Assembly (NCBI GenBank): GCA_036620675.1
Contig: JAZHEE010000050.1
Direction: 5' to 3' (one strand)
Origin: Jejubacter sp036620675
GTDB taxonomy: Bacteria > Pseudomonadota > Gammaproteobacteria > Enterobacterales > Enterobacteriaceae
Length of the DNA stretch: 21,662 bases
Shown: piece after piece, positions 15,578 to 21,662 of the stretch
Numbering within the stretch: position 1 is the stretch's first letter
Layout: every line of letters begins with the position of its first letter
Notes under the pieces: generated by a model
What the model was told of the DNA's origin: nothing
What the model saw: the letters and a program-made list of their open reading frames with translations, nothing else
Database searches by the model: none
Program-made: the position numbers and the translations under genes

Positions 15578-16075
15578 ATGAAAGATGAAGAGATGATGCG
15601 GCTCAGTCAACGACTGGGTCAGGCGTTGGCCAGATGTGGCGCGACGGTCACTACCGCGGAATCCTGTACCGGCGGTTGGGTGGCGAAAGCATTGACCGAT
15701 GTGGCGGGAAGCTCCGCCTGGTTCGAGCGCGGTTTCGTGACATACAGTAATGAGGCGAAATCGCAGATGATCGGCGTTAGTCCTGAAACCCTGGCAGCGG
15801 AGGGAGCGGTAAGCGAAGCCGTGGTACGCCAGATGGCCCAGGGGGCGCTGGCGGCGGCCGGGGCCAATTACGCGGTCTCCATTAGCGGCATTGCCGGGCC
15901 TGATGGCGGCACTCCGCACAAGCCGGTCGGTACGGTCTGGTTCGGTTTCGCCGCCGCGGATGGCCAGGTTCTGGCGTTCCGGGAATGCTTTGCGGGGGAT
16001 CGAGAAGCCGTGCGCAGACAGGCGACTGGTTATGCCCTGAAAACCCTGTGGCAACAATTTCTACAAAACGCTTGA
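15578..16075 (+). CDS. pncC: Nicotinamide-nucleotide amidase (CinA C-terminal domain type)
   Basis: This 165-residue single-domain CinA C-terminal protein corresponds to E. coli PncC (YgaD), which deamidates nicotinamide mononucleotide to nicotinate mononucleotide in NAD recycling. The conserved TTAESCTGGW holds the active-site serine (residue 29). VTYSNEAK (Tyr56, Lys61) and SISGIAGPDGG follow, and the C-terminus TLWQQFLQN is as in the E. coli protein. The start MKDEEMMRLSQ aligns with the E. coli start. The stop codon TGA lies inside the recA -35 element (16072-16077), just before the LexA box, so recA transcription begins immediately downstream. About 155 bases with the mltB terminator lie upstream. 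Confidence 0.95.
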   Translation: MKDEEMMRLSQRLGQALARCGATVTTAESCTGGWVAKALTDVAGSSAWFERGFVTYSNEAKSQMIGVSPETLAAEGAVSEAVVRQMAQGALAAAGANYAVSISGIAGPDGGTPHKPVGTVWFGFAAADGQVLAFRECFAGDREAVRRQATGYALKTLWQQFLQNA

Positions 16076-16099
16076 TACTGTACAATCATACAGTATAAT
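16072..16099 (+). promoter_or_regulatory. recA promoter with LexA (SOS) box
   Basis: The -35 TTGATA (16072-16077) and the perfect -10 TATAAT (16094-16099) are 16 bases apart. Between and overlapping them lies the LexA operator CTGTACAATCATACAG (16078-16093), an exact CTGT-N8-ACAG match. LexA bound here blocks RNA polymerase until SOS induction. The arrangement is the same as in E. coli recA. Confidence 0.97.
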
Positions 16100-16172
16100 T
16101 AGCGCAACTTACCTTATTCGATAAGACGCAGAGTGGCGTTACCACGCTTTCCCCTGCATGACAGGAGTAAAA

Positions 16173-17237
16173 ATGGCTATCGACGAAAACAAGCAAAAGG
16201 CGCTGGCAGCCGCACTGGGCCAGATTGAAAAACAATTCGGTAAAGGCTCCATTATGCGCCTGGGCGAAGACCGCTCTATGGACGTGGAGACCATTTCAAC
16301 CGGCTCTTTGTCGCTGGATATCGCGCTGGGTGCCGGTGGCCTGCCGATGGGGCGAATCGTAGAGATTTACGGCCCTGAGTCTTCCGGTAAAACCACTCTG
16401 ACGCTGCAGGCTATCGCTGCGGCACAGCGCGCGGGCAAAACCTGTGCTTTTATCGATGCCGAACACGCGCTTGACCCCATCTATGCGCGTAAGCTGGGCG
16501 TGGATATCGATAATCTGCTTTGTTCTCAGCCGGATACCGGCGAGCAGGCGCTGGAAATCTGCGATGCTCTGGCTCGCTCCGGCGCGGTGGACGTTATCGT
16601 AGTCGACTCCGTCGCAGCGCTGACGCCTAAAGCCGAAATCGAAGGCGAAATCGGTGACTCCCACATGGGCCTTGCCGCCCGTATGATGAGCCAGGCAATG
16701 CGTAAACTGGCGGGTAACCTGAAACAGTCCAACACCCTGCTGATCTTTATCAACCAGATCCGTATGAAGATTGGCGTTATGTTCGGCAACCCGGAAACCA
16801 CCACCGGTGGTAACGCGCTGAAATTCTACGCCTCCGTTCGTCTGGATATTCGCCGTATCGGCGCAGTGAAAGAGGGCGAAAGCGTGGTGGGTAGCGAAAC
16901 CCGCGTTAAGGTCGTGAAAAATAAAGTCGCAGCGCCCTTTAAGCAGGCTGAATTCCAGATTCTGTACGGCGAAGGGATTAACTTCCATGGCGAACTGGTC
17001 GATCTGGGTGTGAAGCATAAGCTTATCGAAAAAGCGGGCGCCTGGTACAGCTATAACGGTGACAAGATCGGTCAGGGTAAGGCGAATGCCTGTAATTACC
17101 TGAAAGAGAATCCGGCAGTAGCCGCGGAGATCGAGAAAAAACTGCGCGAGCAGTTGCTCAGCAATCAGGACGATACGCCAGATTTTACCGTGGATGACCA
17201 TGGCGAAGGCGTCGCACAGACCAACGAAGATTTCTAA
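16173..17237 (+). CDS. recA: Recombinase A
   Basis: This 354-residue protein forms ATP-dependent filaments on single-stranded DNA for homologous recombination and triggers LexA self-cleavage in the SOS response. Walker A GPESSGKTT is at residues 67-75 and the Walker B strand at VDVIVVDSVAAL. The L1 and L2 DNA-binding loops include GEIGDSHMGLAARM and MFGNPETTTGGNALKFY. An acidic C-tail ends TNEDF. The ATG at 16173 has AGGAG upstream, and the encoded MAIDENKQKAL is the family N-terminus; the longer frame five codons earlier is not used. Regulation is by the LexA box just upstream. Nothing is unusual. Confidence 0.99.
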   Translation: MAIDENKQKALAAALGQIEKQFGKGSIMRLGEDRSMDVETISTGSLSLDIALGAGGLPMGRIVEIYGPESSGKTTLTLQAIAAAQRAGKTCAFIDAEHALDPIYARKLGVDIDNLLCSQPDTGEQALEICDALARSGAVDVIVVDSVAALTPKAEIEGEIGDSHMGLAARMMSQAMRKLAGNLKQSNTLLIFINQIRMKIGVMFGNPETTTGGNALKFYASVRLDIRRIGAVKEGESVVGSETRVKVVKNKVAAPFKQAEFQILYGEGINFHGELVDLGVKHKLIEKAGAWYSYNGDKIGQGKANACNYLKENPAVAAEIEKKLREQLLSNQDDTPDFTVDDHGEGVAQTNEDF

Positions 17238-17266
17238 TCTGTCCGCCACGTGAGATTGTTGGCAAA

Positions 17267-17292
17267 CCTGGGCCGAACCTGTTTGGCCCAGG
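17267..17292 (+). terminator. First hairpin after recA (weak or attenuating)
   Basis: CCTGGGCC (17267-17274) pairs with GGCCCAGG (17285-17292) around a ten-base loop, with no T tract after it. It sits between recA and recX, where partial read-through into recX is known in E. coli. Confidence 0.55.
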
Positions 17293-17347
17293 GCCGGTTA
17301 AAAACTAGCAAGGGAAATCAATTTATTGATTTTCGGCAGATAACGAC

Positions 17348-17378
17348 AAAGAGGGAAAAACGTGGTTTTTCCCTCTTT
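17348..17378 (+). terminator. Second, strong hairpin between recA and recX
   Basis: AAAGAGGGAAAAAC (17348-17361) pairs perfectly with GTTTTTCCCTCTTT (17365-17378) over a GTG loop. The T-rich right arm gives it terminator character. It would limit recX expression relative to recA. Confidence 0.7.
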
Positions 17379-17433
17379 GCTATCGACCTGACGGGGCTGG
17401 CCCCGTCTTTTTACATCATCTCGTTTATCCATT

Positions 17434-17943
17434 ATGCCTGCATCAACACCAGCTTCACCACACCGTTCCCCCTATGCCCGCCTGCTGGATCGCGCCATGC
17501 GTCTGCTGGCGATGCGCGATCACAGTGAACAGGAGCTGCGACGCAAGCTGGCGAATCCGTCGCCGGTAAGGCGCGGTAGCAATGATGCGCCGGCAGACCC
17601 CGACGATATCAATCGCATTGTTGCCCTGTGCCTGGAGAATCACTGGCTGGATGATGCGCGCTTCGCGCAGCGCTATGTAGAAAGCCGCGCCCGTAAAGGA
17701 TATGGCCCACAGCGTATTGCTCAGGAATTGCATCAGAAAGGGATAACCCGTGAAGGTGCCTCTTGCGCGCTGGCGGAGTGCGGGGTTGACTGGGAAAGCC
17801 TGGCCCTGGAGCAGGCTCAGCGTCGTTTTGGCGAGCCGCTACCGCAGAGCTATCCGGAAAAAGCCAAAGTGCAGCGTTTTTTGCTACAACGAGGCTTTTA
17901 TATGGATGATATACAGGGTGTATATCGAAATTTTAGCGATTAG
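17434..17943 (+). CDS. recX: RecA regulatory protein RecX
   Basis: This 169-residue protein binds RecA filaments and inhibits recombinase and coprotease activity. It shows the RecX three-helix repeats, for example RLLAMRDHSEQELRRKLA, then DDARFAQRYVESRARKGYGPQRIAQELHQKG, and ends MDDIQGVYRNFSD. The length is near the E. coli protein (166). The ATG at 17434 has little Shine-Dalgarno complementarity, in keeping with low expression. It lies downstream of recA with two hairpins between them, so it is probably expressed by read-through from the LexA-controlled promoter. Confidence 0.95.
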   Translation: MPASTPASPHRSPYARLLDRAMRLLAMRDHSEQELRRKLANPSPVRRGSNDAPADPDDINRIVALCLENHWLDDARFAQRYVESRARKGYGPQRIAQELHQKGITREGASCALAECGVDWESLALEQAQRRFGEPLPQSYPEKAKVQRFLLQRGFYMDDIQGVYRNFSD

Positions 17944-18003
17944 GCCATACTGGGTTTTACTTCCCTCTGCAGAAAACATATCTTATTCCCTCTTTTTTAT
18001 TCC

Positions 18004-18050
18004 TGAACCGGACTCACGCAGCGTCAATCCGTTATATGATGTCTGGTTCA
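18004..18050 (+). promoter_or_regulatory. alaS promoter region with inverted repeat
   Basis: TGAACCGGAC (18004-18013) and GTCTGGTTCA (18041-18050) form an inverted repeat with one mismatch, flanking a -10-like TATGAT (18035-18040). E. coli alanyl-tRNA synthetase represses its own gene by binding a palindrome flanking its transcription start, so this may be the equivalent site. No clear -35 is visible. Confidence 0.45.
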
Positions 18051-18082
18051 CAACGACTCGTTAGCTTGATTTCAGGATAACT

Positions 18083-20710
18083 ATGAGCAAGACCACCGCT
18101 GAGATCCGTCAGGCGTTTCTCGACTTCTTTCGCAGCAAGGGACACCAGGTCGTAGCCAGTAGCTCTCTGGTTCCCAATAATGATCCGACGCTGTTGTTTA
18201 CCAACGCCGGGATGAACCAGTTCAAGGATGTTTTCCTTGGCGTGGATAAACGTAACTACAGCCGCGCCACGACCGCACAGCGCTGCGTGCGCGCCGGCGG
18301 TAAGCATAATGATCTGGAAAACGTGGGGTATACCGCACGTCACCACACTTTCTTCGAAATGCTGGGCAACTTCAGCTTTGGCGACTACTTCAAGCGTGAC
18401 GCCATCAATTTTGCCTGGGAACTGTTAACCGGCGAACAGTGGTTCAATCTGCCCAAAGAGCGTCTGTGGGTTACGGTATATGAGACCGATGATGAAGCCT
18501 ACGATATCTGGGAGAAAGAGATTGGCGTGCCGGCCGAGCGGATTATCCGTATCGGGGACAATAAGGGTGCCCCCTACGCATCTGATAACTTCTGGCAGAT
18601 GGGCGATACCGGTCCCTGTGGCCCCTGTTCCGAGATCTTCTACGATCACGGCGACCATATCTGGGGAGGGCCGCCGGGCAGCCCTGAAGAGGATGGCGAT
18701 CGCTACATCGAGATCTGGAACATCGTCTTTATGCAGTTTAACCGCCAGGTCGATGGCACCATGGAGCCGCTGCCGAAACCGTCGGTGGATACCGGTATGG
18801 GGCTGGAGCGTATTGCCGCGGTACTGCAGCATGTGAACTCTAACTACGATATCGATCTGTTCCGTACGCTGATTGCCGAAGTCGCTAAAGTGACCGGCGC
18901 TCGTGACCTGGAAAACAAATCGCTGCGTGTTATCGCCGATCACATTCGCTCCTGCGCATTCCTGGTTGCCGATGGCGTGACGCCGTCCAACGAAGGGCGT
19001 GGCTATGTGCTGCGTCGTATCATTCGTCGCGCGGTGCGCCATGGCAACATGCTGGGCGCGAAAGAGACCTTTTTCTACAAACTGGTTGCGCCGCTGATTA
19101 ATGTGATGGGCGCGGCTGGTGAAGATCTGAAACGCCAGCAGCAGCTGGTGGAGCAGGTGCTGAAGACGGAAGAAGAGCAGTTCGCCCGTACCCTGGAGCG
19201 TGGTCTGGCGCTGCTGGACGACGAACTGGCGCAGCTTAAAGGCGATACTCTGGATGGCGAAACCGCCTTCCGCCTGTACGATACCTATGGCTTCCCGCTG
19301 GATCTCACCGCCGATGTCTGTCGTGAGCGCAACATCAAGGTTGATGAAGAAGGTTTTGAGCGTGCCATGGAAGAACAGCGTCGCCGCGCGCGTGAATCCA
19401 GCGGCTTTGGCGCTGACTATAGCAGCCTTATCCGCGTTGACGGCGCATCGCAGTTTAAAGGTTACGACAGCCTTGAGCTGAACGGTAAAGTGACCGCGTT
19501 GTTTATCGACGGCCACGCCGTAGACCAGCTGACGGCAGGGCAGGATGCGGTGGTGATTCTGGATGAGACGCCGTTCTACGCCGAATCCGGCGGTCAGGTC
19601 GGCGACCAAGGCACCATTTCTGGTAACGGCTTTGTGTTCCAGGTGCAGGATACTCAGAAATACGGGCAGGCCATTGGCCATATCGGCAAGCTGATTTCCG
19701 GCTCTCTGAAGTCCGGCGCCAGCGTCAAGGCGGATGTCGATGAGGCACGCCGCGCCCGCATCCGGCTTAACCACTCGGCAACGCACCTTTTACATGCGGC
19801 GCTGCGTCAGGTGCTGGGCACCCATGTGGCTCAGAAAGGTTCGCTGGTTAACGATAAGGGGCTGCGTTTCGACTTCTCGCACTTCGAGGCGATGAAGCCG
19901 GAAGAGGTACGCGCCGTTGAAGATATCGTCAACGCGCAGATTCGCCGCAATCTGCCAGTCGAAACCAGCATCATGGATCTTGACGCTGCGAAAGCGAAGG
20001 GCGCCATGGCGCTGTTTGGCGAGAAGTACGACGAAAAAGTGCGCGTTCTGAGCATGGGGGACTTTTCCACCGAACTGTGTGGTGGTACCCATGCCAGCCG
20101 TACCGGCGATATCGGTCTGTTCCGCATTGAAGCCGAGTCGGGAACGGCCGCTGGCGTGCGTCGTATCGAAGCGGTTACCGGCGAAGGCGCCATGGCGGCT
20201 CTGCACGCACAAAGCGATCGTCTGCACGACGTCGCCCAACTGTTGAAGAGCGACACCCAGAGCCTGGGTGATAAAGTGCGTGCCGTACTGGAACGTAACC
20301 GCCAGCTGGAAAAAGAGCTGCAGCAGCTTAAAGAGCAGCAGGCGGCGCAGGAAAGCGCCGGGCTGTCCAGTAAGGCTATCGACCTGAATGGGGTTAAGCT
20401 GCTGGTCAGCGAGCTGAGCGGCGCCGAGCCGAAGATGCTGCGTACCATGGTTGACGACCTGAAGAACCAGCTGGGTTCGACGGTCATCGTATTGGCTACC
20501 GTTTCCGGAGATAAGGTTTCTCTGATTTCCGGGGTATCCAAAGACCTTACCGATCGCGTAAAAGCGGGGGAACTGATTGCTATGGTTGCCCGGCAGGTTG
20601 GCGGTAAGGGGGGCGGTCGTCCTGATATGGCTCAGGCTGGCGGCACCGATATACAGGCTCTGCCGGCAGCGCTTGCCAGCGTGGAAGCCTGGGTCGCTTC
20701 GCGGCTGTAA
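18083..20710 (+). CDS. alaS: Alanyl-tRNA synthetase
   Basis: This 875-residue class II synthetase charges tRNA-Ala, recognising the G3-U70 pair. The N-terminal catalytic domain begins KTTAEIRQAFLDFFRSKGH and has class II motif 2 around RHHTFFEMLGNFSFGDYFK. The editing domain carries the zinc or active-site residues H564, H568, C666 and H670 (HSATH and CGGTH), at the same numbers as I recall for E. coli. The C-terminal region holds a coiled coil (QLEKELQQLKEQQAAQESA) and the glycine-rich end GGKGGGRPDMAQAGG. Length is one short of E. coli (876). The ATG at 18083 has AGGA upstream. It may be autoregulated through the inverted repeat upstream. Confidence 0.99.
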   Translation: MSKTTAEIRQAFLDFFRSKGHQVVASSSLVPNNDPTLLFTNAGMNQFKDVFLGVDKRNYSRATTAQRCVRAGGKHNDLENVGYTARHHTFFEMLGNFSFGDYFKRDAINFAWELLTGEQWFNLPKERLWVTVYETDDEAYDIWEKEIGVPAERIIRIGDNKGAPYASDNFWQMGDTGPCGPCSEIFYDHGDHIWGGPPGSPEEDGDRYIEIWNIVFMQFNRQVDGTMEPLPKPSVDTGMGLERIAAVLQHVNSNYDIDLFRTLIAEVAKVTGARDLENKSLRVIADHIRSCAFLVADGVTPSNEGRGYVLRRIIRRAVRHGNMLGAKETFFYKLVAPLINVMGAAGEDLKRQQQLVEQVLKTEEEQFARTLERGLALLDDELAQLKGDTLDGETAFRLYDTYGFPLDLTADVCRERNIKVDEEGFERAMEEQRRRARESSGFGADYSSLIRVDGASQFKGYDSLELNGKVTALFIDGHAVDQLTAGQDAVVILDETPFYAESGGQVGDQGTISGNGFVFQVQDTQKYGQAIGHIGKLISGSLKSGASVKADVDEARRARIRLNHSATHLLHAALRQVLGTHVAQKGSLVNDKGLRFDFSHFEAMKPEEVRAVEDIVNAQIRRNLPVETSIMDLDAAKAKGAMALFGEKYDEKVRVLSMGDFSTELCGGTHASRTGDIGLFRIEAESGTAAGVRRIEAVTGEGAMAALHAQSDRLHDVAQLLKSDTQSLGDKVRAVLERNRQLEKELQQLKEQQAAQESAGLSSKAIDLNGVKLLVSELSGAEPKMLRTMVDDLKNQLGSTVIVLATVSGDKVSLISGVSKDLTDRVKAGELIAMVARQVGGKGGGRPDMAQAGGTDIQALPAALASVEAWVASRL

Positions 20711-20731
20711 GTAAAAATATAACCTAAGCGG

Positions 20732-20761
20732 CGCCATAACTCTGTTGGTTATGGCGTCTTT
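20732..20761 (+). terminator. Terminator after alaS
   Basis: CGCCATAAC (20732-20740) pairs with GTTATGGCG (20748-20756) around a seven-base loop and is followed by TCTTT. It lies about twenty bases after the alaS stop. Confidence 0.8.
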
Positions 20762-20952
20762 GCATCACACACAATCGTTAGTGATTAAAGTCAGGTTGAA
20801 GTTGTGCACATCGGCTAAACTTAGGTATAACAGAATGCAGAGGAGTGATTTTCAGCACCCTGGGTGTTTGTTATCGCTTATCGTATGCGTTATATGATGG
20901 ATAATGCCGGGATACAGAAACCCGACTCTTTCAATCTTTCAAGGAGCAAAGA
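20762..20952 (+). promoter_or_regulatory. csrA promoter and leader
   Basis: This gap holds the csrA transcription signals. TATGAT (20893-20898) is a plausible -10. The proximal leader carries GGA motifs at 20899-20901, 20910-20912 and 20943-20945, the last inside the Shine-Dalgarno AAGGAG. CsrA binds GGA motifs and in E. coli represses its own translation through such sites, so autoregulation is likely. Exact start sites cannot be read from sequence. Confidence 0.5.
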
Positions 20953-21138
20953 ATGCTGATTCTGACTCGTCGAGTTGGTGAAACCCTCATGATTGGGGAT
21001 GAAGTCACCGTGACAGTTTTAGGGGTAAAGGGTAACCAGGTTCGCATTGGTGTGAACGCCCCGAAAGAAGTTTCTGTACACCGTGAAGAGATCTACCAGC
21101 GTATTCAGGCTGAAAAATCACAGCAATCCAGCTATTAA
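20953..21138 (+). CDS. csrA: Carbon storage regulator CsrA
   Basis: This 61-residue RNA-binding dimer controls translation and stability of mRNAs for glycogen, motility, biofilm and virulence functions by binding GGA motifs near ribosome-binding sites. The sequence [18 protein letters not shown] onward matches the E. coli protein throughout as far as I can recall it. The RNA-contact residues Leu4 and Arg44 (VSVHREEI) are present. AAGGAG lies seven bases before the ATG. It sits between alaS and the tRNA-Ser gene, the usual enterobacterial place. Confidence 0.99.
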
Positions 21139-21402
21139 GGTTTTTGCGCCTTGCCTGGAAGGGTGGGGCGCATCCCTCTACGTTTTTCCCTCTGTCCTTC
21201 CCACGTTTCTATCATCTTTCACGGTCACCATTGCACCTGTCACGTTCTTGTGTCGCAAGAACAGGCTGCCATCCGTGAAAAATGTTGAATGGCGGTAGAG
21301 CGCCGGATAGCAGCTTTGTCGTTGATAAAATGCCCTTTTTGGTGTTAAAGCAGGCTGATTGCCTGTGAATTGTGCAATCAATCCAGGCTTTAGAAAAATT
21401 GT
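21139..21402. other. Gap between csrA and the tRNA promoter, no gene seen
   Basis: There is a weak hairpin just after csrA (TGCGCC at 21145-21150 with GGCGCA at 21167-21172). A second hairpin is present (GTTCTTG 21244-21250 with CAAGAAC 21256-21262), without a T tract. No family-like reading frame is present. The minus-strand frame running through here and the tRNAs is a shadow. Confidence 0.5.
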
Positions 21403-21430
21403 TTGACTTCCCACACTCAGAAAGTAATAT
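21403..21430 (+). promoter_or_regulatory. Promoter of the tRNA operon
   Basis: TTGACT (-35, 21403-21408) and TAATAT (-10, 21425-21430) are 16 bases apart. The bases after the -10 (GTGCGCC) are GC-rich, as in stringently controlled stable-RNA promoters. The mature tRNA-Ser starts about 60 bases after the -10. Confidence 0.8.
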
Positions 21431-21489
21431 GTGCGCCACGCAACGCCGAAGAGCAATTCGCAAAACGGCGTGACTCGTAAGAGGCGTAC

Positions 21490-21582
21490 GGTGAGATGGC
21501 CGAGAGGCTGAAGGCGCTCCCCTGCTAAGGGAGTATGCGGTCAAAAGCTGCATCGAGGGTTCGAATCCCTCTCTCACCGCCA
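21490..21582 (+). tRNA. tRNA-Ser (anticodon GCU)
   Basis: This 93-base gene has the long variable arm of serine tRNAs. The anticodon GCT is at 21524-21526 within loop CTGCTAA, the T arm contains GGTTCGAATCC, the acceptor stem is GGTGAGA/TCTCACC, and GCCA is encoded at the end. It reads AGC and AGU. It corresponds to the E. coli serV position downstream of csrA. Confidence 0.98.
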
Positions 21583-21586
21583 TTTT

Positions 21587-21662
21587 GCATCCGTAGCTCA
21601 GCTGGATAGAGTACTCGGCTACGAACCGAGCGGTCGAAGGTTCGAATCCTTCCGGATGCACC
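21587..21662 (+). tRNA. tRNA-Arg (anticodon ACG), last base beyond the window
   Basis: The acceptor stem GCATCCG pairs with CGGATGC, the anticodon loop CTACGAA carries ACG at 21621-21623 (A34 is read as inosine, decoding CGU, CGC and CGA), and the T arm is GGTTCGAATCC. The window ends after the first two C of CCA. In E. coli this is the first of several argV-type repeats next to serV, so further copies may follow outside the window. Confidence 0.97.

Noticed and set aside
16296..17249. 317-codon minus-strand frame opposite recA
   Set aside because: It is antisense to an unmistakable recA with high GC at third positions; it has no recognisable family.
18425..20737. Long minus-strand frames opposite alaS (453, 315 and 236 codons)
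   Set aside because: These are shadows of the conserved alaS gene, with low-complexity composition and no domains.
21212..21661. 149-codon minus-strand frame across both tRNA genes
   Set aside because: It contains GFEPS-type peptides that arise from antisense translation of tRNA T arms, a well-known false protein.
1..21662. CRISPR array, prophage or defence system
   Set aside because: No regularly spaced repeats, Cas, phage structural, integrase or known defence genes were found; the two tRNA genes at the right edge show no integrase or attachment-site duplication within the window.

Overview
The window is a piece of an Enterobacterales (gamma-proteobacterial) chromosome. The right half carries the standard order mltB - pncC - recA - recX - alaS - csrA - tRNA-Ser(GCU) - tRNA-Arg(ACG), with a LexA-controlled recA promoter and a CsrA that matches the Escherichia coli protein as I remember it. 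The RecA sequence and the membrane-bound sugar-acid dehydrogenase hint at Erwiniaceae or a near relative, but this is an impression, not a demonstrated assignment.

Layout. 1-433: the 5' end of an IS256-family transposase with its terminal repeat, then about 220 bp of mobile-element debris. 434-6540 (minus strand): a six-gene, mostly translationally coupled operon running from a periplasmic binding protein through a FecCD-type permease, a truncated ABC ATPase, a SAM methyltransferase and ModD to a TonB-dependent outer-membrane receptor. A near-perfect ModE operator sits just before the first gene, so this reads as a molybdenum-responsive (rather than Fur/iron-responsive) TonB/ABC uptake system for a metal or metal-chelate. 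Its own ATPase is a pseudogene. 6541-7409: mostly unexplained sequence plus one small membrane-protein gene. 7410-8284: an SdiA-regulated-domain (YjiK-like) exported protein starting at TTG, with a strong terminator.

8285-12411 (plus strand): a three-gene FAD-dependent dehydrogenase operon (Tat-exported gamma subunit, GMC-type FAD subunit, triheme cytochrome c) behind a GntR-like gluconate operator. It probably oxidises gluconate or a related sugar acid in the periplasm and passes electrons to ubiquinone. A shared bidirectional terminator separates it from a convergent methyl-accepting chemotaxis protein (minus strand). That receptor has a sigma-28-like promoter and a 15-bp tandem duplication adding five residues to its signalling coiled coil.

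14337-21662: the housekeeping block (lytic transglycosylase MltB, NMN deamidase PncC, RecA, RecX, alanyl-tRNA synthetase, CsrA, two tRNA genes). The accessory left half (two-thirds of the window) is joined to this conserved block directly upstream of mltB.

The most interesting biology is the ModE-box-controlled TonB/ABC/methyltransferase/ModD operon with its dead ATPase, followed by the register-breaking duplication in the chemoreceptor and the gluconate-operator-linked dehydrogenase. No CRISPR array, prophage or defence system was seen.
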